Assembly (NCBI RefSeq): GCF_000209165.1
Contig: NC_009068.1
Coordinates: forward strand, 186,001 to 250,000
Length of the DNA stretch: 64,000 bases
From: Scheffersomyces stipitis CBS 6054
Taxonomy: Eukaryota; Ascomycota; Pichiomycetes; Serinales; Debaryomycetaceae
Direction of reading: 5' to 3'
Made by a program: the position numbers and the translations under genes. Positions 42,845-52,330 of this stretch are shown in pieces. A model generated the notes under the pieces. That model saw only the letters and a list, made by a program, of their open reading frames with translations, was not told where the DNA came from and made no database searches. The stretch's first letter is position 1. The number at the start of each line of letters is the position of its first letter.

Positions 42845-44308
42845 CTACAATGCAAGGGATGCAATATCAGGAATGGTTTTGAAAACCTTTTCCTGATCAT
42901 TGTAGTCGATGTTATTGAGAATATCAGACACTGTTTCGACATTCTCTTGAGGAATCATGATGATTCCAGACCGCGCCATTGAGAAGTAGTTCATTTCGAA
43001 CAAAGTGTTGTTATACTTCTTTATACCGTTTATCAATTTACTGGCTACGCCAGCAACAATACCAGTTGAATCCAAGGGCAAGTTGGAGAAGTCGATGGAG
43101 ATGGGGATGATAATATCTTGAGTCGAACCAATGATACTCTTTGAGTCGAAACCTAAATGGGCACGTTTTTTAGACGACTTGGGCAAGATCAAAGACACTT
43201 CGTTGATAGAAGTTCTAGTTATGGCAAAGTAAGGAGGTATGATCTCTGGTCTAGCTAATACCGTAGCACAGTTTAGAATAGTATCATGCACTTCACCGGC
43301 TCTGGCGCCAGTCAATAGCAACTTTTCATTTGTGTTTATTGCTGGTTTGATATTGGCATCACTGAAAAGCTTGAATGTCTTTTCCTCGAGTATTTTGGAC
43401 GCTATGTCTTCATCAGAGTGCATGTCATGATCTTCATTGCTTTCGGTATTTGACATAATGTAGCTGTTGGAGATGTCGGAGAACTCAAAGTTTTTCTTAG
43501 TGAGAATGCTGATGACCTTTTCTTTGAGCGAGGCCGGGAAAAGAACAATGTCGCTAAAGTGACTAGAGAGGAAGAATAACGAGATGTTGTTTTCGGACAA
43601 TGGCTTGGTCAATTCGAGTATACGCAAGCTGTTGTCAAAACTGCCATCACTATCTACTTGTAAGCTTAAGAAGCTTTCTGAGATTACCTGAACTTCTTTC
43701 AAGTCCAACCTGCGACATATCTCTATAGGGTCTTTGAATAACGTTGTCAAAAGCAGTGTTGAGACGATCACAGTGCATTCGAGTGGAGTTAAAGCAATGT
43801 GGAAAAAATAGTTATCGAACTCAGACAAGCTGTCCTGGTCCGACTCGTAGTTTCTGTTGAGGCTGTCTGAAGAGTTATTGGATTTCATCTTGCTTGAGTT
43901 GTCTACAGATCTCCGATGCCCTCCACCACCAGAACCAGGGTTTTCGTCTTGGTGGTGTGAATCTACAGAGCTACGTTTGTTGGAAGCTGTCAGCCAACTG
44001 TCGTTTTCATTGGAGGCATAGCTGACGTTCTTCATCAAATTGGCTCTGTGGGGCCTGTGTCTTCTGTCTCTTGAATAGTGCTCTTCGTCGTCATCAGTGT
44101 CGTTCTCATCGCCACTTGAGTTTTCGTCATTGTCTTCGTCATATTCCTCTTCTGAATCAGAGTAGTCGTCCACGTTGTAATTGGGCAAGTACTTCACCAC
44201 CTCGTTGTAGAGTAGTTGTAGAATAGAGCTGGTGAAAATCCAGTACCGGTCTCGAGGAATCGATATGATCGAGAGCTCTGTCGGGTTGAGATGGACTTGA
44301 GTATTCAT
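42845..44308 (-). CDS. CASTOR-like ACT-domain protein
   Basis: This 487-residue protein aligns by eye with the animal arginine sensor CASTOR1. The start VHLNPTELSIISIPRDRYWIFTSSILQLLY parallels the CASTOR N-terminus. NISLFFLSSHFSDIVLFPASL parallels its first ACT domain. LTPLECTVIVSTLLLTTLF and DSTGIVAGVASKLINGI...MNYFSMARSGIIMIPQE parallel the later ACT units. A long acidic and Ser/Asn-rich insert at residues 45-165 interrupts the first part. ACT domains usually bind small ligands such as amino acids. The family call is inference from remembered motifs. Ligand, partners and any TOR link are unknown, and I know of no S. cerevisiae namesake. Confidence 0.6.
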   Translation of the reverse strand: MNTQVHLNPTELSIISIPRDRYWIFTSSILQLLYNEVVKYLPNYNVDDYSDSEEEYDEDNDENSSGDENDTDDDEEHYSRDRRHRPHRANLMKNVSYASNENDSWLTASNKRSSVDSHHQDENPGSGGGGHRRSVDNSSKMKSNNSSDSLNRNYESDQDSLSEFDNYFFHIALTPLECTVIVSTLLLTTLFKDPIEICRRLDLKEVQVISESFLSLQVDSDGSFDNSLRILELTKPLSENNISLFFLSSHFSDIVLFPASLKEKVISILTKKNFEFSDISNSYIMSNTESNEDHDMHSDEDIASKILEEKTFKLFSDANIKPAINTNEKLLLTGARAGEVHDTILNCATVLARPEIIPPYFAITRTSINEVSLILPKSSKKRAHLGFDSKSIIGSTQDIIIPISIDFSNLPLDSTGIVAGVASKLINGIKKYNNTLFEMNYFSMARSGIIMIPQENVETVSDILNNIDYNDQEKVFKTIPDIASLAL

Positions 44309-45551
44309 ATCGTGAAGGATGATTATATGCTTACTCGGTATAATACAGTTTAAAAAGTAGGAAGGAAATCTGAGTTGTTACTGTGCACATTAAGAGAAGG
44401 TAGTAAGGGTGAAATCTGGTAACTTTATATGATGGCGGTGCGAGCGGATAGATGGAAGTGGATCAATGATGAGCCAGATTGATGTTGAAAGATCACGAGA
44501 AAACGGATGGTCTTTATCAATTAAGAAGAATATAAGTCAAAATAATTGAACACGAATTGTATAAAAGAGTGGTGTGGAATTGTGGAACATGCAAATGAAG
44601 AGATATAAAAAGATTCAATTTTTCAACTGTACGACTGTGGAGAAGTCAAAAAATATTTTTAGAGTCATATGTTTTCCGGGGTTCAACAGAAGTTCCGAGG
44701 GGAGATCCGTGGGAGTTAAGAAATCCGCACAAGGTATAAACTGTAGGACTTTAGCCTTGGATAATGATGTGGAATATGTCTATCACGTGGAAAGTGTTCC
44801 GACCACCGATCGCTATGAACCGGAACTCATATTGTCAGATTTCATTGTGAATCATCCCTATCAATCCGAGGTGAAGGTTTACATTTGAGATAGAAGTCAT
44901 GAGGCGACAATTCTACAATATCTATAATGATTCTGTGTTATCCGGAAAAGCGGGAAATTTCAGCGAGCGAAGTTGAGAGATAGAGAATTCATAATGAGTC
45001 AGAATAGATAAGACTGCGATTGACTCAAAATTGAAAAGCTGAGTCAAACTGAAATTTCATAGAAATATGGAAAGTTACAGAAAACTCTAGGTTAACTAAA
45101 ACTTCTGAAAAAGCTGCCATTGTTTGCAGTCTCGAAGCTCCTCGGTGGTTGGATTTGCAACTGACAATGGAGGTTAGTGGTGTGAGATTTTCCAGGGAAT
45201 ATATTCGTTCGCAATTATACAGTCTATAGATAACAATCCGGCCAATAGCTCCTATTGAGATATGGCTTTATACATTCTCATATTAAACTATGTTCAGCAT
45301 TGTTGCTGCATTTTCTTGATACATCTTCTTCATCATATTTCCTCGTTCTACTTAGTTCACGATACTAGTGCCTAACAGCACAATCTCAGTTTACACTCCT
45401 TGTGTAGAGACTATATGACTAAATGATTATATGAACTATGGAATTGACTATATGAAAATGAATCGACAATTTCAGTCTTTACTTTTCAAACGAAAGCTTT
45501 ACTCTTAACCAAGTGTTTATGCTCTCATTGTACCAAATAGTAAATACTCTG
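44309..45551. other. Intergenic, CASTOR-like gene to VPS5
   Basis: This 1.24 kb AT-rich region separates the CASTOR-like gene promoter from the 3' end of VPS5. It contains one small candidate frame (see the separate entry) and no repeat that I can see. Confidence 0.4.
44589..44888 (+). CDS. Possible small hypothetical protein
   Basis: An ATG frame of 99 codons ends at 44888. TATAAAAG precedes it at about 44559-44566, only 25 bp upstream of the ATG. The product starts MQMKRYKKIQFFNC and shows no domain I recognise, no signal peptide and no membrane segment. The frame could be chance in AT-rich DNA; only the TATA placement argues for it. Confidence 0.15.
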   Translation: MQMKRYKKIQFFNCTTVEKSKNIFRVICFPGFNRSSEGRSVGVKKSAQGINCRTLALDNDVEYVYHVESVPTTDRYEPELILSDFIVNHPYQSEVKVYI

Positions 45552-47813
45552 TCATACACTGGCCAAATTCTGGCGCTCGTAGAAAGTCTCGTATAACTCA
45601 ATGGCCTCCTTCTGCGACTCGATCGAGCTCTCGATGAAGATCTCGACACTGTTGCGGAAATCCTCGATCTTCTCGTACTCAAAGTTCTCCATTTCTTCCT
45701 TGATGGTCTCACTGATGCTGTTGAAACTGTTCTCAAATGCACTTGTCTTTTGTTTCAACTTGTCCACTTCAAATGTGAGCAGATTGACCTTGTCAACTGG
45801 TGCCTTATACTTTCTGGTTAACTTGTCGAGCTGGGACAGCTTCTTTAGCAACTCCTGGTTGAAGTTATAGTATTGCTGATAAATCTTGGATCTGGTCTCA
45901 AAGACAAACTTGATAGAGCCGATGATTCTCAAGTACTCTTCAATGGTGAACCCCAATGTCAATTGATCCTGCAAGTTAATTCTGTCCAAGTTTTCCTTGA
46001 TCTTAAGCTGGACCTCGCTGAATGCACTCAACAACTCAGTGGTAACCTTCAGGATTTCCAAGTTGGCCAACTCGTCGATGGCCAACGAAATCTCGTCTAG
46101 AACACCAATCATGTCGATTCTCTGTGTGCCCACAAGTTCGATTGCATTGTAGAACTGCTTTAAATTATACTCAAGTTCGTCTACATATTGTCTCTTGTGA
46201 GAGAAGTACTCATCAGGCTCGTTAATCTTGGTGGAAATGGAAAACAACGAGCTCATGAATCCACTTCCACCACCAGAGATAATCGGCGTTGAGACAGAAC
46301 TGCTCAACGAGGCAGTGGAAGCTGCCCCATCGTCTCCTAGAGTAGTGGCATTGTCCAAGAAGTCGTTGTTTTGTGTAGAAGCTCCAGAACCACTTAAGCG
46401 TTCTCTTTCACGAGACTCATTGATGAAGTCTTCGCTAGTCAAAAACATGACGAAGTCGGCATCGTTACTCAACACAGAGATGTTGCTTATTTTGTTCAAC
46501 ATTTTTTCGAGTGATAGTCTTCTGTTTTCAATGAAGTTCTCGTTGAATCTGCCAATGTACGTCTGCTTAGTAGGAGGAGGTGGAATGATTCTCCCTGGAT
46601 GGTTGTTTTGCAATTGGTGGTATATCCACCTGAAGTCCTTGTATCTTCTGGATACCGTAATAAACTCATCGGTGGCACCAGGGAAGCTGGTTGCATTGGG
46701 GTTCTTATTCTTGGTCCTTATGGCATAAACGATATGGGCTGTAGTAATGTCGCCAACTTTCATAGGATCACCAACTGTGATCTCCAATTGATTCAAATCG
46801 TCTCTGGCGTCTTCTCCATTCTTTTGTTCGTCTGAGACTGGCTTTTGTGGGGAAGTTTTCAGACTCTGTGGAGTCATTTGCGGTCTAGATTGTGCTATAG
46901 GCTGTTTTGGAGCGTGAAGGCTCAATTCTCGTAACTTTTCTTCTTCAGACTTGTGCTGGATCTCATACAAAGGCGCTTCTGCTTCTCTGAAGAGGATTTC
47001 TGCCCTTGAACTAGATATCACCGAAGCCTTGTCGCCCTTAGAATCGTCTGATTCGCTACCTAGTGGTCCCAATGGGTTCTTTTCACTATTTTCTGTTCCC
47101 TGAAGGTGGCTGACATTGACTTTGGCATTGAATTTTCGTGGACGAGGTGTTTTGAACAGACTCGTCTTGAGCTTGATCTTACCTCGTGGAGATTTGAGAT
47201 TTTCAGACTCTGCCAATGCTGCTTTGTTCATCTTTATGGGACTGTCCTTGTCATTAAAAAGCGCCTCAGCCAGAGTTACTGCCTTTGGTGAGACGGTTCC
47301 AGAACGCAAAAGCTCGCTGTCCTCGGCTCCTTGGGTCAATTCCGAAAGTAATTGATGGGTATGTTCTTTACGTTCTTCCTTCTTCAATTCTGACAACTGT
47401 GCTATCTCCAGCGGATTTCTCCACGAGTCGTCAAACACATTGTCCACTTGATTCAGATAGCCGGCGTTGAAACCACTGCTATTGAAGTTGGAATTTGTAT
47501 TGAAATTACTGCCTGTGTTGAAAGTGTTGCTGTTTGTATTGAAAGAAGAATTGGTATTGTAGTGATAGTCTTCGTTGTGGTTGTAGTCATACGGACGATT
47601 TTGTTCTTCTTGATGATGATCATAATTCTCGTGATTAGTATCTTCATTGCTTTCTTTGTCTTCGTTTTCCTGCTCGTCCTGGATTGACATATCGTTGAAT
47701 TCAGCGGCCAACGGGCCAGAGCTAGAAGATGCTACGTTTCCATACGTCGCAGGTTCCGAATGGGGCGAAACTACGTCGTCCCAGACAGAGGCAGTTAGAT
47801 CATCCTGCTCCAT
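45552..47813 (-). CDS. VPS5: Retromer sorting nexin Vps5
   Basis: This 753-residue SNX-BAR protein, with Vps17, would form the membrane-bending half of retromer in endosome-to-Golgi retrieval. The N-terminus is acidic and disordered, with an Asn/Phe/Ser repeat near residues 88-118. The PX domain is at about 347-465: LEITVGDPMKVGD, the phosphoinositide site RRYKDFRWIYHQL and the PPPPTKQ loop. The BAR coiled-coil domain occupies about 540-750, starting DEYFSHKRQYVDELEYNLKQ. Length (yeast 675) and order fit Vps5 rather than Vps17. The ATG at 47811-47813 starts MEQDDLTASVWDDV. Confidence 0.93.
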   Translation of the reverse strand: MEQDDLTASVWDDVVSPHSEPATYGNVASSSSGPLAAEFNDMSIQDEQENEDKESNEDTNHENYDHHQEEQNRPYDYNHNEDYHYNTNSSFNTNSNTFNTGSNFNTNSNFNSSGFNAGYLNQVDNVFDDSWRNPLEIAQLSELKKEERKEHTHQLLSELTQGAEDSELLRSGTVSPKAVTLAEALFNDKDSPIKMNKAALAESENLKSPRGKIKLKTSLFKTPRPRKFNAKVNVSHLQGTENSEKNPLGPLGSESDDSKGDKASVISSSRAEILFREAEAPLYEIQHKSEEEKLRELSLHAPKQPIAQSRPQMTPQSLKTSPQKPVSDEQKNGEDARDDLNQLEITVGDPMKVGDITTAHIVYAIRTKNKNPNATSFPGATDEFITVSRRYKDFRWIYHQLQNNHPGRIIPPPPTKQTYIGRFNENFIENRRLSLEKMLNKISNISVLSNDADFVMFLTSEDFINESRERERLSGSGASTQNNDFLDNATTLGDDGAASTASLSSSVSTPIISGGGSGFMSSLFSISTKINEPDEYFSHKRQYVDELEYNLKQFYNAIELVGTQRIDMIGVLDEISLAIDELANLEILKVTTELLSAFSEVQLKIKENLDRINLQDQLTLGFTIEEYLRIIGSIKFVFETRSKIYQQYYNFNQELLKKLSQLDKLTRKYKAPVDKVNLLTFEVDKLKQKTSAFENSFNSISETIKEEMENFEYEKIEDFRNSVEIFIESSIESQKEAIELYETFYERQNLASV

Positions 47814-48671
47814 TGTAGTTTGATTGATGTGGGATTAAAAGAAATAGCAGAGAAAGAAAAAGTGTAGATCTGCCTCAGGCTATATTTTTGCACTTGTATT
47901 TGGAAGTGTATGGAGTAGAAGTGGAAAATGTAGAAAATTTAGTTGCTTAACTAAGTAGATTAAGAAATTAGTATGGAGAATTGTTAGAAATGAGATAAAC
48001 TGAAATAACTGAATGATACGGAATGTTGTCTATTGAGCTGGATATCTTATCTTTAATTGTATATAGCCAATTCTTCTGTCTCTCGATATTGAAGAAATTA
48101 ACTTGAAAGTATGGAGAATTAACATGCGAGTAAAGCATGGGGTGAGAAAACGAACCAATAATTGTAGAAACTACGTGGATTTTTAAATATAAAAAGTCTA
48201 TCAAAACTACATTTTCAATACGTCTCTTCGATTCTTTTCCAATATTGCTGGTATAATTTCTTCTGTTGATTCTAACCTTCAGACTTATAATCAGCATTGC
48301 AAAGTATTCAAATGCGAGATCGCTGCGCCCAATAAATATGGGGAAGTAGATTCAGTAATGTGTGAAGAACCGAAACAATCATCTATCCATTCCAGTTGAA
48401 TTACCTCTATCTATTTTTGTCATCTTGTTATCTACTGATTGATACAAAAATATTTCCTATATGTTCTTGTTAAAAGGGACCTCTTTAACTCCTGGAAGAA
48501 TTGAATTCTCCCGCAAAAACATCTTTGATTTCCATACTCCAGAAAACCCTATCACCAGGCACTCCAATTCTTGTGTTATCTAGCACGACAACGTCTGGGT
48601 TTAAGAAATACACGATTCAAACCAAATCAAATCAAATCTAATGGTTTGGCAAAAAACAAGGAACAAAAAAA
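47814..48671. other. Intergenic, VPS5 promoter to tRNA-Pro
   Basis: This 860 bp region contains the VPS5 promoter and, at 48665-48671, an A-run that acts as the T-run Pol III terminator of the minus-strand tRNA. No gene is seen. Confidence 0.5.
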
Positions 48672-48780
48672 GGGGCGAGCTGGGAATTGAACCCAGGGCC
48701 TCTCGCATGCTTGTAGTAATCAACTTAGTGTAGCTAAGTCGTCGCCCAAAGCGAGAATCATACCACTAGACCACACGCCC
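48672..48780 (-). tRNA. tRNA-Pro (anticodon UGG) with a 37-nt intron
   Basis: On the minus strand the gene starts GGGCGTGTGGTCTAGTGG and ends GCTCGCCC plus the discriminator C, as in yeast tRNA-Pro(UGG). The anticodon loop is TTTGGG, interrupted after position 37 by an intron at 48708-48744. The T arm contains GGTTCAATTCC (B box). The acceptor pairs GGGCG(T/A) with (A/G)CGCCC-type ends. A T-run terminator follows on the minus strand. The spliced length is 72 nt. Confidence 0.96.
48708..48744 (-). other. tRNA-Pro intron
   Basis: This 37-nt intron follows G37 of the anticodon loop, the canonical position for yeast tRNA introns. The mature anticodon stem GCGAGA/TCTCGC re-forms after its removal. 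Its sequence differs from the S. cerevisiae intron, while the exons are almost identical. Confidence 0.9.
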
Positions 48781-48880
48781 ATATTGGTGAATTCGGCGAG
48801 TCAATTTCATACAGGTCGATAATATAGCGGCGCTACCAATTTGAACCGTTTTTTTGGAATTCTTCAACCCTTCGGTACTG

Positions 48881-49040
48881 ATTAGAGGAATATTTAGAAA
48901 CTTAGTAGCAGATTGGGTTGATTTTAGTCGTAATACATGCCATTTCGTAAAAAAAATTACAAAAAATTGGATTAGAGGATGATTTATATACTAAGTAGTA
49001 AATAGGTTTGACTTTAATACATGCCATATTGTTAAAAAAA
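48881..49040. repeat. Diverged tandem duplication (about 90-bp period)
   Basis: Two units begin ATTAGAGGA at 48881 and 48971 and both contain CTTAGTAG/CTAAGTAG, AATACATGCCAT and a run of A's in the same order. Identity looks about three-quarters with a few short gaps. The repeat lies about 100 bp upstream of tRNA-Pro relative to its direction of transcription. Its function is unknown. Confidence 0.75.
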
Positions 49041-50363
49041 CCAATTGAAATTTCTCGACTTTCAATCTAGAAAATAGGCTACTTGTGATTATTACAGGTT
49101 GGCACTCTTGGAAGCAGTTATAGTTCGACTGTTATATCTGAGATGGTACATTGTTCCAAAAATCTTTAAAAAAAGTGTAATAGGTCTGATTTCTGAAAGA
49201 GGTCACTATTGTATTGGAATGTTCAAGAAACGATAGGGTGGTTTTTCAGCACAGACTCTTCATTTTCGAACATCCTCAAGCCCCTAAACATGTCACTGGA
49301 GCATACTGTATTGGGTAGGAAGGTAGGAAATTAAGATTGTGCATTGGCGCAAGTACGAGAAAGATGGGGTCCTGTGATCAAAATTCGAAGCCCGCAGCAG
49401 TATAACTTGTTAGAAATAGCAATTAAAACTGGGGAACTTCCACTAGCGGGCTATTAGGAAATGCCATACCCTAGAGATTGTGCCGGTGGATATTGTTTCT
49501 CCGAATAAGAAATCTACTCGTGCGTCGACAGGGCCGATGAACTAATGCAAGAAACAAAAGAAAGCAGGCTGAACTGGCGCGAAAGACGGGAAGTTAGTGC
49601 TGGGTCCTCGGAATTGACATCTCCAGGCTTCAAATCTGTAGCTCGAACCTGGCACGGCAGTAGACCCAACAGCCTGACAAGGTATTCTTCCGCCGACATT
49701 AAGCAATATACTGTGAGCAGAGGTTGGTGTGCAGGATGTCGTGCAATGTCTTCGCGATGATCCCAATTTTCGGTGAAACAGCACGGTTCTTCACAGTGGG
49801 GGGTGGCTAAATTTTGCTAGTGAATGGAAGAACAGCACTGCAACTCGAAAAACACTGTTTTGCCATAGGCTCGCCAATTTTCACATTGTGTTGCGATGAC
49901 TGGATCTGCAATCTAAGGCAACCGGCTTGTAGGCGGGCGGTTCAGGAGCCGAGCTGAACCAATCGCGCTTTCTGGTGGCTGGAATCGCTGCCTTCTACGA
50001 TCTTGTGGCTGGATAGGACGAAGTTGTACCAGTGACCGTGTCGGGGTAGATGTTGTGTCTATCTTGAATGACAGGTTTTTCCAGTTTAGTGGTTCCTCGA
50101 GTTCGGCAGATTGTCAAAAGAAACGAGCAGTTTTTCCGAAAATATGTTCTGTTTATAATTTAATTTTCTTTTGCTTCACTTATGCACGCATATATTTTCT
50201 GATTTTTTTTTGTGGGGGACCATCTGTAGATGACGACCAAAGAAAGGAAGAAATAGCAAAGGCGGTCTGGGTATAAATAGACAACAAACCCCCAGACTAA
50301 TTCCAAATGAATATTTAGCTCAGCACTCTTCTTTGCCTCACAAATCCACCTTATATAAACATA
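49041..50363. promoter_or_regulatory. Upstream region of the first SDR gene
   Basis: This 1.3 kb region has no supported gene. It holds an inverted repeat GGTTCAG-N8-CTGAACC at 49939-49960 that overlaps a CCAAT box (49959-49963). A T-run followed by GTGGGG at 50212-50217 matches the Mig1 pattern. TATAAATA lies at 50272-50279, about 85 bp before the ATG. Functions are inferred from consensus only. Confidence 0.5.
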
Positions 50364-51221
50364 ATGACTGTCGAAACCGCCACCGCTCCACAATCCATGT
50401 GCAACACCGACATTGGCTCGTTGCCAGCTGCCGACCCAGTATTGCCAACTAACGTTCTTGACTTCTTCAAATTGGACGGCAAGACTGCTGCCATCACCGG
50501 AGGTGCCAGAGGTATTGGTTACGCTATTTCCGAAGCTTACTTGCAAGCTGGTATTTCCAAGTTGGCTATCATTGACTACGCCCCAAACGAAGCTGCCCTC
50601 GATGAATTGAGATCCAGATTCCTCAAGAGCACGATTGTCTACCACAACTGTGACGTCAGAAAGGCCGATCAGGTCAAGTCTGTCATTGACAAGATCGAAG
50701 AAGAATTCAAGGTTATCGACATCTTCGTTGCCAACGCTGGTATCGCCTGGACTTCCGGTCCTATGATTGACCAAGAAACCGATGATGACTGGCACAACGT
50801 CATGAACGTCGACTTGAACGGTGTCTACTACTGTGCCAAGAACATCGGTAAGATTTTCCGTAAGCAAGGTAAGGGTTCGCTTGTCATGACTGCCTCGATG
50901 TCTGCCCACATTGTCAATGTTCCACAATTGCAAGCTGCTTACAACGCTGCTAAGGCTGGTGTTTTGCACTTGGGTAAGTCTTTGGCTGTTGAATGGGCTC
51001 CATTTGCCAGAGTCAACACCGTTTCTCCAGGATACATTTCCACCGAGTTGTCTGACTTTGTTCCAACCGAAATGAAGAACAAGTGGTACGCCTTGACTCC
51101 ACAGGGCAGACAAGGTGCTCCACGTGAATTGTGTGGTGCCTACTTGTACTTGGCTTCGGACGCTTCCACTTACACCACTGGTTCTGACATCAGAGTCGAC
51201 GGTGGTTACTGTTCTGTCTAG
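50364..51221 (+). CDS. Short-chain dehydrogenase of the sorbose reductase / polyol dehydrogenase type
   Basis: This 285-residue classical SDR resembles Candida Sou1/Sou2 L-sorbose reductases and related NADP(H)-dependent mannitol/arabinitol dehydrogenases. The cofactor motif TGGARGIG lies near residue 46, the NAG motif in FVANAGIAWTSG, and the catalytic Ser-Tyr-Lys in TASMSAHIVN and AAYNAAKAG. The C-terminus RVDGGYCSV is typical. The substrate (sorbose, fructose/mannitol, ribulose/arabinitol) cannot be fixed from sequence. CTG codons are rare, TTG and GCT are frequent and the TATA box is good, suggesting strong expression. A paralogue lies 4.1 kb downstream beyond SDH1. The ATG at 50364 is unambiguous. 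Confidence 0.88.
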   Translation: MTVETATAPQSMCNTDIGSLPAADPVLPTNVLDFFKLDGKTAAITGGARGIGYAISEAYLQAGISKLAIIDYAPNEAALDELRSRFLKSTIVYHNCDVRKADQVKSVIDKIEEEFKVIDIFVANAGIAWTSGPMIDQETDDDWHNVMNVDLNGVYYCAKNIGKIFRKQGKGSLVMTASMSAHIVNVPQLQAAYNAAKAGVLHLGKSLAVEWAPFARVNTVSPGYISTELSDFVPTEMKNKWYALTPQGRQGAPRELCGAYLYLASDASTYTTGSDIRVDGGYCSV

Positions 51222-52330
51222 TTAGACAGACACTAGGTAGAGTCATTGGACTCTGCCGTTTTGCATATTAAAAGATTTGATTTCTTCAGAGGAGCTTAAT
51301 AAACTATATATGATATACATGCTCTGTATAATAGATAACGATAATGTTTAGAAGATGTAGAAAAGTCTAAATATTTTATGGGTGCAAAAAATGAAGAGAA
51401 GCAGCTGTGAACAATAGAATAAAGAGCACTGAGGACTGGAAAAAAGCAAGAATCATTCTATACATAATTGGAAACGTAATAGACAGGCTTGAGTACCGAA
51501 TGTAGCAACAACTGAAACATACGAATACAATACTTCTTCTAGTCCAATGCTGGTCCAGCTCGACGTTATATCTTCTCCACATCACATGACAAAAGCCACA
51601 TGATACTCTACAAATCGGAAGAAACTCGGAGTTGGTAGGAACAATACTGGCCTGCACACACTCTTTCTGTCCCGTCCAATCAACCGACCACTAATATTGC
51701 AGCATTAGTAATGGTAACCTACGTCTGTCTGCAGTCCTTCACTCCCGGAAGTTGTACTCCAGGAATGGGCTAAATAACGAGCAGTTGGATGTGGAAGCAA
51801 AGGGAGGACTGTATAGAGGGCAGCAGCTGCATCATGGCCGCGCGAAGCTACAGCCAATCACGTTGTTCCGTTTGAAATCATGGTTGTTGTCGGCGATCCG
51901 GGGCAATTTGGCAGGATCTGGCCTATGGGTTGCGGCATGGATGTTTGTCCCGCACTAATCCCAGAGATTTTCACTTTTTCCACTATAAGCATCGAATAGC
52001 AAGTCGGATAATTTATTTACTCTTTTTCTTTTCAACAGACTAGCACGTTAGCATTAATATTGTTTTTCTTTCTTCGGTTGTGTGTTGTCTGTCGCTGACG
52101 CTTTCGTACTGAGTGTCTTTTATCCGAATCCGATTTTCATTTATTCACTAACTGAAATCTATATCTATCATATTATAGTAGATTAGTTAGTTGTCTGATT
52201 GTGATTGTTGCGTATCATTCCATCTTACGTATCTCTTCACACTATCATTGCTACATACCGCTGACTTCGGTTTCACATACCATCGTTGTCTACCACTTAA
52301 TTGCTGCAAACTTCGAGTAATTAGTTCATC
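51222..52330. promoter_or_regulatory. SDR1-SDH1 intergenic region
   Basis: This 1.1 kb region contains CCCGGAAGTT at 51744-51753 and a CCAAT box at 51854-51858 (HAP-complex type, expected for a respiratory gene). The leader before SDH1 is long and T-rich. Short frames at 51376-51657 and 51752-51958 are not supported. Confidence 0.45.

Noticed and set aside
49514..49784. Several overlapping frames of 60-80 codons on both strands
   Set aside because: All overlap, most start with non-ATG codons, and none resembles a protein family.
50160..51113. 317-codon minus-strand frame across the first SDR gene
   Set aside because: It is an antisense shadow of a highly biased gene; the SDR on the plus strand is complete and conserved.
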